A stretch of 64,000 nt of DNA, taken from positions 83,579-147,578 of the forward strand of contig JAVJQS010000007.1 in NCBI GenBank assembly GCA_040218815.1, written 5' to 3'. The stretch comes from JAVJQS01 sp040218815. Its GTDB lineage: Bacteria > Bacteroidota > Bacteroidia > Flavobacteriales_E > Vicingaceae. The notes under the pieces are model-generated. The model saw only the letters and a program-made list of their open reading frames with translations, had not been told where the DNA came from and searched no databases. This document shows, in pieces, positions 35,010-44,587 of the stretch. Each line of letters opens with the position of its first letter. The first letter of the stretch is position 1. A program made the translations under genes and the position numbers.

Positions 35010-36458
35010 TTGAATAAATTTTCTGCTTTAAAAGAAGTTCAAGAGCAATTGAGTCGCGCTGAAATTACAGTTTCAGAAGTGCTTGACCACTTTTTAGGTC
35101 AAATTGCAGCTAAAAATCAAGGAATTAATGCTTTTGTTGAGGTATACGATGAAAGTGCCAAAGCAAAAGCCTTAGAGGTAGACCAAAAACTTAAAGCAGG
35201 AAATGCTGGTAAACTGGCTGGCTTAATAATTTCCATTAAAGACAACATTTGTTACCAGGGGCATGGGGTTTCTGCATCTTCAAAAATGCTAGAAAATTTT
35301 GAGTCTCTTTATTCTTCAACTGTTGTTGAACGTTTGCTAGCAGAAGATGCGATTATTATCGGTCGCACCAATTGTGATGAATTTGCAATGGGCTCATCTA
35401 ATGAGACTTCTTACTATGGTGCTGTAAAGAACCCCTTAAATACTCAAAAAGTAGCTGGAGGGTCAAGCGGTGGTGCAGCAGCTGCTTTGGCTGCGGGAAT
35501 GTGCATGGCATCACTAGGTTCTGATACAGGAGGGTCAATAAGACAGCCTGCATCTTTTACAGGCTTGATTGGTTTAAAACCAACCTACGGAAGAGTTTCA
35601 CGACATGGTTTAATTGCCTTTGGATCCTCATTTGATCAAATTGGAACATTCACCAATTCTATTGAAGATGCAGCTTTAATTATGGAAGTGATTTCAGGAA
35701 AAGATGAATATGATAGCACATTGAGTCAAAAAGAAGTCCCTAGCTACTCAAAACAGCTAAAAGAGAAAGATAACACCCAAAAAAAAATAGCCTATTTCGA
35801 TTGTTATGTTGAGCATGAAGGAATTGATGAGGCAGTCAGAAAAAGAACCCTTGAAGTAATTGATTCCCTAAAAAAAGAAGGTCATCAAGTGGATAAAATT
35901 CCTTTTGATTACTTGGATCAAATGGTTCCTACTTATTATGTGTTAACCACAGCAGAAGCCTCCTCTAACTTGGCGAGATATGATGGTATTCACTTTGGTT
36001 ATAGAAGTGAGCAAGCAACAGATTTAGAATCAACTTATGTGCTTTCTAGAAGCGAAGGCTTTGGGAAAGAAGTAAAACGCAGAATAATGTTGGGAACTTA
36101 TGTATTAAGTGCAGGCTATTACGATGCTTATTATACTAAAGCGCAGAAAGTTAGAAGAATTGTTAAAGATAAAACTAACGAGGTTCTTGAAGAGTATGAC
36201 TTTATCATCTCACCAACTTCTCCTCACACCGCATTTGATTTAAAGGCCCAAACCAACGACCAAATAAAAATGTACTTAGAGGATATTTTTACAGTTCAGG
36301 CAAACCTAGCTGGAATTCCTGCTGTGTCATTGCCAATTGGTAAAAACGAAGAAAATATGCCTTTTGGAATCCAGTTGATGGCTAAAGCTTTTGATGAGGA
36401 GAGCCTGCTGAGTTTTTCAAAGACACTAATGAACAGGTTTGTCTTAAAAAAAGACTAA
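35010..36458 (+). CDS. gatA: Aspartyl/glutamyl-tRNA amidotransferase subunit A
   Basis: 482 residues with a TTG start. The amidase signature is complete: Lys77 in SIKDN, Ser152 in GGSSGG, Ser176 in GGSIRQPAS. The GLKPTYGRVSRHGL block favours GatA over other amidases. With GatB and GatC it amidates Glu-tRNA-Gln or Asp-tRNA-Asn, and it supplies ammonia from glutamine. GatB and GatC are not in the window, which is usual for phyla where the genes are dispersed. The window has GltX but no GlnRS gene, so Gln-tRNA synthesis by amidation is likely. Confidence 0.93.
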   Translation: MNKFSALKEVQEQLSRAEITVSEVLDHFLGQIAAKNQGINAFVEVYDESAKAKALEVDQKLKAGNAGKLAGLIISIKDNICYQGHGVSASSKMLENFESLYSSTVVERLLAEDAIIIGRTNCDEFAMGSSNETSYYGAVKNPLNTQKVAGGSSGGAAAALAAGMCMASLGSDTGGSIRQPASFTGLIGLKPTYGRVSRHGLIAFGSSFDQIGTFTNSIEDAALIMEVISGKDEYDSTLSQKEVPSYSKQLKEKDNTQKKIAYFDCYVEHEGIDEAVRKRTLEVIDSLKKEGHQVDKIPFDYLDQMVPTYYVLTTAEASSNLARYDGIHFGYRSEQATDLESTYVLSRSEGFGKEVKRRIMLGTYVLSAGYYDAYYTKAQKVRRIVKDKTNEVLEEYDFIISPTSPHTAFDLKAQTNDQIKMYLEDIFTVQANLAGIPAVSLPIGKNEENMPFGIQLMAKAFDEESLLSFSKTLMNRFVLKKD

Positions 36459-36553
36459 CTTATACCTTTAAAATCATTTCTTTTTGCGCAATTTGGTTGC
36501 TGTGGCAACAGTTTGCCAATTTTTTCGTTGAACAGACATATTAAATTTTTTTC

Positions 36554-38032
36554 ATGAAGACAGTTTCGTTATTATCCATTGTATTTTTCACTTTTCTCTC
36601 TTTCGGCTCTGAGCTTAAAAAAAGCGACTCTTTAGAATATACCATTTCGCCAGATGATGAGGTACTAGTGATGATCGACGACTTTTTAAGTGATCGTCAC
36701 CACAATGCATTTGGGTTTTGTTTAGACTCTTTAGATGATTTAGCCCAAGACAGTGCAAGACCATTGGTTGACTCCATACTGGAACAACGATTGGCAGCTT
36801 TAAATGCTCAAACGCCTTTTGACTTAAGGTACAATGAATACACAAAAGCTTTTATCAACCTGTATGTAAACAAAAAGAGAAAGCTCAGCAGCTCGGTTTT
36901 AAGTTTAGCGCCTCTATATTTCCCAATGATTGAAGAAGTCTTAGATCGCTTTGAAATGCCTTTAGAGTTAAAATACTTGGCAGTAGTTGAGTCTGCATTG
37001 AACCCATCTGCAAGGTCTCATGCTGGTGCTCAAGGCTTGTGGCAATTTATGTACCGTACCGGCAAGATGTATGACTTAGAAGTAACTTCTTATTATGATG
37101 ATCGAATGAACCCATACAAAGCAACTGTTGCAGCATGTGAATTTATGACTGACTTATACAAAATGTATGGCGATTGGAATTTGGTTTTGGCTGCTTATAA
37201 TAGTGGGCCGGGGAACGTAAACAAAGCGATACGTAGATCTGGCGGACATAAAGATTACTGGAAAATTAGAGCATGGTTACCTCGTGAAACAAGAGGATAC
37301 GTGCCAGCATTTATTGCTGTGAACTATATGATGAACTATGCTGAAGAATATGGCCTTTACCCTGAAAATAATCAACTTTATAGTAGTCATGTAGATACCG
37401 TTGAGGTACGCAGAGCAATTTCCTTTGACCAGCTGGTAGATTACATTGATATCTCAAAAGATGAGTTGGCATTTTATAACCCTACTTATAAACTTGATTT
37501 TATTCCGGAAGATAAAAATGGTAAAACATTGTGCTTGCCTATGCCAAAGATTGGCATTTACTTAATGAATGAAAAAGCAATTTATGCTGATATTCGTCGT
37601 CAAGAAATTAAGGACAGCCTCGATGGAAAAGAGAAAAAAGAAGCGGTAGCTGAGTCTACTGTTCATTACGTTAGAAGTGGTGAATTCTTAGGATATATTG
37701 CAGATCGCTACAATTGTAGGGTTAGTGATTTGATGGCTTGGAATAATCTCCGTTCAACCCGTCTTAACCCAGGTGACAAATTAATTATTTACACGAATGG
37801 AAAAACTTCTCCACAAGCTCAAAAGCCAGCACCAGCAGCCCCAAAAAAGCCAACAGAAGTAAAAGCTGATGGGAAGTATCAAGTTCATGTAGTACGCAGT
37901 GGAGATACTTTATGGGATATTGCAAAGGAGTACAGCGACACTTCTGTAAACGATCTAAAACGCCTTAATGGAAACTTAGACTTTAGAAGACTTAAGCCCG
38001 GTATGCAGGTGAAAGTAAAAGAAATTGGATAG
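36554..38032 (+). CDS. Membrane-bound lytic transglycosylase with two LysM domains
   Basis: 492 residues. A signal peptide (about 1-17) is followed by an MltD-like region, then the SLT domain (about 130-245) with the catalytic Glu in AVVESALNPSA, AQGLWQFM, and NLVLAAYNSGPGNVNKA. Two LysM repeats end the protein (about 373-415 and 446-490, HYVRSGEFLG and HVVRSGDTLW), separated by a Pro/Ala-Lys linker. It cleaves peptidoglycan, binding it through LysM. It is followed 18 bases later by the DUF4837 lipoprotein. Confidence 0.9.
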   Translation: MKTVSLLSIVFFTFLSFGSELKKSDSLEYTISPDDEVLVMIDDFLSDRHHNAFGFCLDSLDDLAQDSARPLVDSILEQRLAALNAQTPFDLRYNEYTKAFINLYVNKKRKLSSSVLSLAPLYFPMIEEVLDRFEMPLELKYLAVVESALNPSARSHAGAQGLWQFMYRTGKMYDLEVTSYYDDRMNPYKATVAACEFMTDLYKMYGDWNLVLAAYNSGPGNVNKAIRRSGGHKDYWKIRAWLPRETRGYVPAFIAVNYMMNYAEEYGLYPENNQLYSSHVDTVEVRRAISFDQLVDYIDISKDELAFYNPTYKLDFIPEDKNGKTLCLPMPKIGIYLMNEKAIYADIRRQEIKDSLDGKEKKEAVAESTVHYVRSGEFLGYIADRYNCRVSDLMAWNNLRSTRLNPGDKLIIYTNGKTSPQAQKPAPAAPKKPTEVKADGKYQVHVVRSGDTLWDIAKEYSDTSVNDLKRLNGNLDFRRLKPGMQVKVKEIG

Positions 38033-38050
38033 GAAATAAAGAAAGTTAGT

Positions 38051-39070
38051 ATGATTAGATATATTAAAAATGGTTCTTTTTTATTAATTGTAGCGTTAGC
38101 TTTTGCTTGCGGTAATGTTAAAGTAGACAAAGCAAGTTTGCCGAATAGCTCAGGGAAGTATGGAGAAGTTCTAGTAGTAGTCGATTCTAGCTTTGAAAAC
38201 AGGAAAACAGGAGAGCAATTAGAACAGATATTTTATAAAGCAATGGTTGGGATGCCCCAGCAAGAGGCTATGTTTAGAATGTCAACAGTTGCTCCAAGAG
38301 GGTTTCAATCTATCTTAAAAAGAAGTAGAAATGTTTTAAAATTGAGTATTGGAAAAGGCAAGAAAACGGATATTATTATAGAAAGAGATGTCTGGGCTAA
38401 AAACCAATTATTCATTCAAATAACCGCAGCTTCAGATGAAGATGCTGCAAGAATTTTAGAAAAAAATAGGAAAACCATACGCGATTACTTTAATGAAGAA
38501 GAGCTTAAAAGACTAAAAGAGCAGTACTCTATTAAACCGCAAGATGATTTAATTTCTGGGATGGAAGAAAAACACCAGTTAAGTCTTTTAGTTCCTCCCG
38601 GTTTCATTAAAGTTGATGACTTTTCAAATGGTTTTTGGCTAAAAAAAGAAAAGTCAATAGGTGAACATCAGGTAATACAAGGACTTAGTGTTTATTACTC
38701 TCCATATGATCAAGATAGTGTTTTTAAGACCAGTTATATGGTTGAATTGAGGAATGTATTTACAGAAAAATATATTCAAGGAGTGAGAGATAGTTCTTAC
38801 ATGCAAGTATATGGAGAATATTTGCCCGAAACTCAAGAAATTAACCTCAACGGTTCGTATGCAGTAGAGTATAGAGGCCTTTGGAATATGACGAATGATC
38901 TTATGGGAGGCCCATTTTTGCATTATACCTTTGTTGATGAGGAAAACAATAGGGTTATCAATCTGGATGGGTTTGTTTTTGCACCAAAATTTAACAAACG
39001 CGAATATCTACGAGAGCTAGAAGCCATAATGAAGTCAGTGAAAGTAGTCTCAAGTGAAAAGGCGACATAA
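38051..39070 (+). CDS. DUF4837 family lipoprotein
   Basis: 339 residues with a lipobox ending LAFAC, so Cys20 is lipidated. The GKYGEVLVVVD start, the VWAKNQLFIQITA segment and the late YFVE-like YGEYLPETQEINLNGSYAVEYRGLW block identify DUF4837, a family largely confined to Bacteroidota with unknown function. It is probably co-transcribed with the lytic transglycosylase, which suggests an envelope role. It converges on the bestrophin gene with 12 bases between the stops. Confidence 0.8.
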   Translation: MIRYIKNGSFLLIVALAFACGNVKVDKASLPNSSGKYGEVLVVVDSSFENRKTGEQLEQIFYKAMVGMPQQEAMFRMSTVAPRGFQSILKRSRNVLKLSIGKGKKTDIIIERDVWAKNQLFIQITAASDEDAARILEKNRKTIRDYFNEEELKRLKEQYSIKPQDDLISGMEEKHQLSLLVPPGFIKVDDFSNGFWLKKEKSIGEHQVIQGLSVYYSPYDQDSVFKTSYMVELRNVFTEKYIQGVRDSSYMQVYGEYLPETQEINLNGSYAVEYRGLWNMTNDLMGGPFLHYTFVDEENNRVINLDGFVFAPKFNKREYLRELEAIMKSVKVVSSEKAT

Positions 39071-39082
39071 AACGAATTAGTT

Positions 39083-40006
39083 TTAGTGCAGTTTCACATA
39101 TTCGGCACTTTGAGGCTCTTTATCTCTAATTTCTGGCGCATCAAAATCGAAGATTTCGAATACATGGCGGTGAATATTTTGGGCAATGTATGAAGTTGGT
39201 AAATCATTGCAATCCATACCAAATGGCTCTTCAACTTCAGCTGAGATATATTCAATACCAACAAGAGCATAAGAAACAAACATCGTAATTGGAATAGCAT
39301 ACCAGTCTAAATTGGGAGCTAAAATCATTGGTAATAAGATACAATAGGTAGTAATAAAAAGCTTTATAAAGAAATTATGGGCATAGGGTATTGGTGTTGC
39401 TTTTATGCGTTCACACGCGCCTTGGATGTCTAAAAGCGCCATGCACTCTGCCTTGAAGTTAGCATATTCGAACCCATCGTATATTTTTTGATTGTACAAA
39501 TCCTGAATATGAGCGTAAAGGTCATTTGCAATTTTATTGGGAATGTGAGTAACTGCCTTCTTTGCTGTTTTCTCGTAGTCTTGATTATACTCACTTATCA
39601 GCGAATAGTCTTTGTGGTCTCTCAAATGGTCTCTTAGTGCATAGCAATAGTTGGCAACAATTAAAGCAAACTTATGGTGGTGTGGTTTTGGAATTACACG
39701 ATTGGCCATTATTGCCAAAAAGCGTGTTTTATTGATAAGCAATCCCCACTGTTTTCTTCCTTCCCACCAGCGATCGTAAGAAGTGTTAAGTCGAAATACC
39801 ATCAATAATGAAAGCATAATACCCAATAACGAATAGATAGTGGTATCAAACTTCATGTGGAAGTCATATAAATGCTCTTCAATTATAACAATTACAGCAC
39901 TAAATAATCCAATAAATAGCACTGCCTTAAGGCTTTTCTTAATAATGTAACTTTTATGAAAGTGAACTAGACCAGCCCACCATTTTTTTCCATCGTAAAT
40001 GATCAT
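39083..40006 (-). CDS. Bestrophin family ion channel
   Basis: 307 residues with four or more membrane segments. The SYDRWWEGRKQWGLLINKTR block (about 75-94) is the bacterial bestrophin (RFP-TM, YneE) hallmark, and AEVEEPFGMDCNDLP lies near the end as in the family. Such channels pass chloride or other ions; some bacterial ones prefer cations. It is the last gene of a leftward run, 9 bases after the UBP zinc-finger gene. Confidence 0.85.
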   Translation of the reverse strand: MIIYDGKKWWAGLVHFHKSYIIKKSLKAVLFIGLFSAVIVIIEEHLYDFHMKFDTTIYSLLGIMLSLLMVFRLNTSYDRWWEGRKQWGLLINKTRFLAIMANRVIPKPHHHKFALIVANYCYALRDHLRDHKDYSLISEYNQDYEKTAKKAVTHIPNKIANDLYAHIQDLYNQKIYDGFEYANFKAECMALLDIQGACERIKATPIPYAHNFFIKLFITTYCILLPMILAPNLDWYAIPITMFVSYALVGIEYISAEVEEPFGMDCNDLPTSYIAQNIHRHVFEIFDFDAPEIRDKEPQSAEYVKLH

Positions 40007-40015
40007 ACCAATAGT

Positions 40016-40291
40016 TTATAATTGTTTAAAGAGTTTATGCTCATAGCACCACGCCCAATTTTCACCAACTTCAGCAGAAACTATAACAGGGTGCCCGCTT
40101 TTTTTATGGTGACTTGAGGCATGTTTATTTTTTGAAGAATCGCAACACCCAATAATTCCGCAGGAAGTGCACATTCTTAAATGCACCCAGCTATCGCCCA
40201 AATTAACGCACTCTTCACACACCTTATTTTCGATTGAAGAATTAAATTCAACTGATGCTAAATGCTCACAGATTTTTACTTTTAAGCTCAC
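40016..40291 (-). CDS. UBP-type (ZnF-UBP) zinc-finger protein
   Basis: 91 residues forming one complete ZnF-UBP domain. Likely ligands are Cys8/His10, Cys25/Cys28, Cys41/Cys44, Cys49, and His57, His61 and His67, in the expected order. In eukaryotes the fold binds the ubiquitin C-terminus; bacteria have no ubiquitin, and the role is unknown. It begins 3 bases after the receiver/flavoprotein gene and 9 bases before bestrophin, so it is part of this operon. Confidence 0.85.
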   Translation of the reverse strand: MSLKVKICEHLASVEFNSSIENKVCEECVNLGDSWVHLRMCTSCGIIGCCDSSKNKHASSHHKKSGHPVIVSAEVGENWAWCYEHKLFKQL

Positions 40292-40294
40292 TCC

Positions 40295-41956
40295 TCAGTT
40301 ACTTGATAAGTATTCATGAACCATTTTTATCGTCATTGCACCTTCTCCAACAGCTGAAGCCACACGATTCATTGCTCCTGCCCTTACATCACCTGCTGCA
40401 TATATACCAGGAGAGCAAGTCTCTAATAATGCAGGTTCCCGCACTTCTTTCCATACTTTTTTAAACTCCTCATACCGATGTAAGTCTCGACCTGTTTCAA
40501 TGAATCCCTTTTCGTTTTTAATTATTCCAAGCTCCAACCAGTCGGTATAAGGTTTAGCTCCAATGAATAAAAATAAAGCTCCTGCATTTAACTCTTCTTC
40601 TGACTTTTTTTCATTATTCCTTAAAATGATTTTTTCAAGGTGGCTATTTCCTCTAGCTTCAATTACTTCAGAATGACTAAGTATTTTAATATTTTCTGTT
40701 TTTTCCAACTGTTTAATAAGGTACTCCGACATGCTTGACTTTAGAGAGTCTTTGCGAATCACAATATTAACAGCAGAGGCAAAATTGGCTAAATACATGG
40801 CAGCTTGACCAGCAGAATTCCCTCCTCCAACAATGAATACATCTTTATTTTTACATGCTGCCGCTTCCGTCATTGCAGCACCATAGTAAACACCCGCCCC
40901 AGTAAAGTTTTCTACTCCCTTTGCCTCTAGTTTTCTATAATTTACCCCACTTGAAATAACAACACACTTAGACATTATCTCTGAGCCATCTACAAGTTTT
41001 ATAATTTTATAACCATCTTTTACTTCGATTTTGACCACTTCTTGTGGGGATAAAAACTCAGTTCCAAAACGTGTAGCTTGTGTTATGGCTCTTCTTGCTA
41101 AATCTTGTCCACTCAAGCCACTTGGAAAACCCAGGTAGTTTTCTATACGTGAACTTGTTCCTGCTTGGCCACCTGGCGCTCTTTTTTCAATAAGGAGGGT
41201 AGATAGGCCTTCTGAAGCACCATAAACAGCTGCTGCAAGACCAGCGGGACCAGCACCAACGATTACTACATCATAAACGTTTTCTTTAGCTTCTGGCTTC
41301 ATCCCAATGGCAATAGAAAGGCTTCTTATATCAGGATCAATTAATTTTTCACCCTCCTCTGTTATAACAACGGGAAGGCTTGCTTCGTCTATAGAAAATT
41401 CTTTCATCATATCTCCAACCGCGTCGCTTGATTCATAATCAAACCACCTATAAGGAACTAAGTTTCCACTTAAAAAGTCCTTCAGCACATGTGATTTTGG
41501 AGAGTATTGTAATCCAATGATTTTCAGTCCTTTATATTCTGGAATTACATTGTTTTTCCAGTCTTCTAGTAAGTCATCAAGCACAGGGTACAGTTTTTCC
41601 TCAGGAGGGTTCCATGGCTTCATAAGGTAATAGTCGAGCTGAACATCATTTATTGCTTTAATGGCCGCATCTGTATCTGAATAAGCTGTAAGGAGAACCC
41701 TTTTGCTTTTTGGAAAGAGACTTTTAGCTTTCTCTAAGAATTCTACCCCAAGCATTTCAGGCATTCGCTGGTCAACTAATAACAACGCTATCGTCTCTGA
41801 CTTCTTTTTAAGACCAGTTAATAGTTCTAATGCTTCATTGGCGGACTCTGTGCTTAAAACTCTAAAATCTTTTCGATATTGGCTTTTTAAGTCTTGCGAA
41901 ATTGCTCGTAAAACTTGGGCATCATCATCAATTGATAGAATTATTGGCTTGCTCAT
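40295..41956 (-). CDS. Fused response-regulator receiver / thioredoxin-reductase-like flavoprotein
   Basis: 553 residues with three parts. A receiver domain (1-130) has Asp10-Asp11-Asp12, phosphoacceptor Asp62 (DQRMP), Thr90 and Lys113. Residues about 142-215 look like a thioredoxin/glutaredoxin fold, but the expected active-site Cys positions (YSPKSH) are Lys/Ser. Residues 227-553 are a TrxR-like FAD/NAD(P)H reductase with GAGPAG (234-239), GGGNSAG (377-383) and GIYAAGDVRAG. The CxxC of true thioredoxin reductase is replaced by GAAMTEAAAC (residues 359-368), leaving only Cys368, so it is not a standard disulfide reductase. It follows the cNMP-binding kinase by 6 bases. Confidence 0.85.
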   Translation of the reverse strand: MSKPIILSIDDDAQVLRAISQDLKSQYRKDFRVLSTESANEALELLTGLKKKSETIALLLVDQRMPEMLGVEFLEKAKSLFPKSKRVLLTAYSDTDAAIKAINDVQLDYYLMKPWNPPEEKLYPVLDDLLEDWKNNVIPEYKGLKIIGLQYSPKSHVLKDFLSGNLVPYRWFDYESSDAVGDMMKEFSIDEASLPVVITEEGEKLIDPDIRSLSIAIGMKPEAKENVYDVVIVGAGPAGLAAAVYGASEGLSTLLIEKRAPGGQAGTSSRIENYLGFPSGLSGQDLARRAITQATRFGTEFLSPQEVVKIEVKDGYKIIKLVDGSEIMSKCVVISSGVNYRKLEAKGVENFTGAGVYYGAAMTEAAACKNKDVFIVGGGNSAGQAAMYLANFASAVNIVIRKDSLKSSMSEYLIKQLEKTENIKILSHSEVIEARGNSHLEKIILRNNEKKSEEELNAGALFLFIGAKPYTDWLELGIIKNEKGFIETGRDLHRYEEFKKVWKEVREPALLETCSPGIYAAGDVRAGAMNRVASAVGEGAMTIKMVHEYLSSN

Positions 41957-41962
41957 GGGTTT

Positions 41963-43357
41963 TTATTCATATGGGATACATACTTCAAAAGTAGTTGTTC
42001 CAGGGGTTGATTTTAGCGTTAACTTTCCATTGTGATGATCTACAATCCGTTTAGCGACATCGAGACCAAGCCCTGTGCCTTCCCCCACCTTTTTGGTTGT
42101 AAAAAAAGGATCGAAGATGTGTGAAGCATCTTCTTTTGATATTCCAGAACCGTTATCTTTAACAGATACTATTAAAAAGTTATTCTCTTTTTTAATATCT
42201 ATTTCTAGTAAACCTCCCTTTTCTGGTAATGCATCTATAGCATTGTCGATTAAGTTCATCCAAACTTGATTGATTTCACTTGGAAGCAGATTTATATTTG
42301 GAAGCCCATTCTCCACTTCTAACTTTAGTTCAACATTTTTCCTTTTAATTTTATGATTTAGAATGGCAAGTGTATCTTCAATTCCAATGGATGGGTCAAC
42401 AAGCTCTCTGTTTTGAGATCGATCCATATGAGTATAACTCTTAATTGATTTTACTAAGTCAGCAATTCTACTGCTTGATTTCTCAATTTCATCAACCATT
42501 TTTTCAGTAGCTAAGACTTGTGCTAGCCATCCTATAACAGCAGGAAAGTCCTTATCGTTTAGTTTTTCAAAAAGAAGTTCAAAATCCTCCTTTTGGAAGC
42601 TATAGTCAACGAATAAGTTGGAATAGTCATCGGCATCATGAATATCTTTTTCCATTAAATATTCAATAATCTCATCTTCCAGTTCCGTTTGCTCAAGAAG
42701 ATTTAACCTTTTGTGGGGAGTGTTTATTTTTTCGAACAGCACATCATTTACTAAGTCTACTTGTCTATCACTTGCCGCAATATTCATTACAGCCTTAAAT
42801 TTGTCAGGAACTGTTCCTAAATGGCGTTTTAATAAATGAGAGCTTCTAACTATTGCTGATGCAGGGTTATTTAATTCATGCGCTAGGCCTGCAGATAGTT
42901 TTCCCAGCGCCATTAATTTTTCGTTTTGTTGCTGAGATTGTGTGAACTCTCTTACTCTAGAGGTCATGCTATGAACCAATACAGTTGTTAACTCCTGATG
43001 TTTTTGAATCAGTTCAGGAAAATGTTTTTTATGTAATGATAAAACAGCAGCATCTTCTATAGCAACTGCACTGCCGCTTGCTGACTGCATTCGAGAATAG
43101 GGTAGCAGTCCAGTTACAGTTCCTTTCTCAAACGTTCCAACATCTCTCCAACCTCCTTTTTGCTCTATTCTTATTTGAAACTTACCTTCAACAATCATTC
43201 GCATTTGGTTGACTTTGTCGCCTTTTTTAAAAATAAAATTTCCTGCCGGATAACATTGCAGCTCGCTTTTTTCTAAAAGCCATACTTTAGTGGCTTGAGG
43301 TAAATCTTTGAAGTCAAGGATAACATCCAGAAGGGATAAACTTTTTTCTCTTTTCAT
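41963..43357 (-). CDS. Histidine kinase with N-terminal cyclic-nucleotide-binding (Crp-like) domain
   Basis: 464 residues with no membrane helix. Residues ~30-130 are a Crp/cNMP-binding beta roll (NFIFKKGDKVNQMRMIVEGKF). The coupling helix runs to the HisKA domain with His160 in GLAHELNNPAS, and the HATPase domain carries NLIDNAIDALP, VKDNGSGIS, DPFFTTK and GTGLGLDVAK. It is the likely partner of the adjacent receiver/flavoprotein (Asp62). Its start shares one base with the MFS stop (TAATG). The Crp-like domain may sense a small ligand or interact with the flavoprotein; the ligand is unknown. Confidence 0.9.
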   Translation of the reverse strand: MKREKSLSLLDVILDFKDLPQATKVWLLEKSELQCYPAGNFIFKKGDKVNQMRMIVEGKFQIRIEQKGGWRDVGTFEKGTVTGLLPYSRMQSASGSAVAIEDAAVLSLHKKHFPELIQKHQELTTVLVHSMTSRVREFTQSQQQNEKLMALGKLSAGLAHELNNPASAIVRSSHLLKRHLGTVPDKFKAVMNIAASDRQVDLVNDVLFEKINTPHKRLNLLEQTELEDEIIEYLMEKDIHDADDYSNLFVDYSFQKEDFELLFEKLNDKDFPAVIGWLAQVLATEKMVDEIEKSSSRIADLVKSIKSYTHMDRSQNRELVDPSIGIEDTLAILNHKIKRKNVELKLEVENGLPNINLLPSEINQVWMNLIDNAIDALPEKGGLLEIDIKKENNFLIVSVKDNGSGISKEDASHIFDPFFTTKKVGEGTGLGLDVAKRIVDHHNGKLTLKSTPGTTTFEVCIPYE

Positions 43358-44562
43358 TAGTTGCTAAAATCTTCTTCGTCAACCACTTTTAGTTTACGGC
43401 TTATAAAAATAGACACTATTCCCATGAAAATTGCAAAATAGCCTACCCAATCATAGTGAAGTAGTTTTCCATCTTCTCCCTGGCTAATAATTAGTCCAGC
43501 GATATAAGCTGCGAAACCGTTTGTAAGCTGCCTACAAGCTGAATTAAAACTCATAAAGCTTCCTCTATTTTTAGGCTTAACGGATGAGGTAACCATAGCA
43601 GTTGAAGGGATCATTCTACCCGATCCAAACACAAAAAAAAGAGAAGTAATTAGTAATACTAGTGGAATAGGACTCTTACCAATGTTTGTTATAAGAAACA
43701 CTGGTACTGATACGGATATAACCGTAAAAGCGAAGACCTTGGTTCGACCAAACCGATCAGAAAGCTTACCTATCAAAGGGGCACTAAATATGGTTAATGC
43801 ACCACCAACCAGATAAATGTATGTGATCTGTTGTTCTGAAAACCCAACGTTTGAAACCATATAAGGGCTAATAAAAGGCACTATTGAGAAATGACTAAGC
43901 ATTAGAACAATACCAAAAAGTAATGCTCGAATTTGATTTTTATTTCTAGTTACATTTTGGATTATTTCAATAGGGCTGGGGTTGTCTTCACAATCATCAA
44001 TATGATCAGTCATGGATGGAATGAAATACCAGACTGGAATAATAGTAATTAGTGCTAATAAACCGAGTATTAAAAAAGGAAAGTGCCAATCTGAAATACT
44101 GGCTAAAAATAATCCGATAGGAACTCCAATAACCGATGCGGCTGAAAAAGAAGCCATTACTACTCCCATTGCTGAAGCTCTACGTTCATTTGGAATTGCA
44201 TCTCCTATAATTGCCAAAATTAAAGCTCCGAGAACTCCACCAAATAGTCCTGTAATAGCTCGAGCTAATAAAAGCATGTGGTATGAGTTTGCTATACTAC
44301 AGCTTAAAGTGCCTAATGCAAAGCCAGTTGCCATAATCAATATAGCTTTTTTACGATCAAAGCGATCAATAAAAAAGGCGCCGATAAACCCCGATATTCC
44401 TGCACTAAAAGTGTAAGTTGAAACAAGTAAAGCGAATTGACTGGGAAGTATGTCAAACGCTTTCATTAATTGAGGCCCTAAAGGCATCAGAATCATAAAG
44501 TCGGTAATGTGAGAAAACTGAATAACTGCTAGAGTGAAAAGCAGCGCTTTTTCTTTATTCAT
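43357..44562 (-). CDS. MFS transporter
   Basis: 401 residues with 12 predicted helices. DRFDRKKAILIMATGFALG after helix 2 and GKLSDRFGRTKVFAF after helix 8 are the two MFS A-motif loops. The closest type is the drug/sugar-efflux (DHA1/AraJ-like) branch, but the substrate cannot be read. It lies 25 bases after recO and overlaps the kinase gene by one base, so it is part of the signalling operon and could export a compound that the kinase monitors. Confidence 0.85.
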   Translation of the reverse strand: MNKEKALLFTLAVIQFSHITDFMILMPLGPQLMKAFDILPSQFALLVSTYTFSAGISGFIGAFFIDRFDRKKAILIMATGFALGTLSCSIANSYHMLLLARAITGLFGGVLGALILAIIGDAIPNERRASAMGVVMASFSAASVIGVPIGLFLASISDWHFPFLILGLLALITIIPVWYFIPSMTDHIDDCEDNPSPIEIIQNVTRNKNQIRALLFGIVLMLSHFSIVPFISPYMVSNVGFSEQQITYIYLVGGALTIFSAPLIGKLSDRFGRTKVFAFTVISVSVPVFLITNIGKSPIPLVLLITSLFFVFGSGRMIPSTAMVTSSVKPKNRGSFMSFNSACRQLTNGFAAYIAGLIISQGEDGKLLHYDWVGYFAIFMGIVSIFISRKLKVVDEEDFSN

Positions 44563-44587
44563 TGAGTTGATAAAGGTAGTATTTTGA

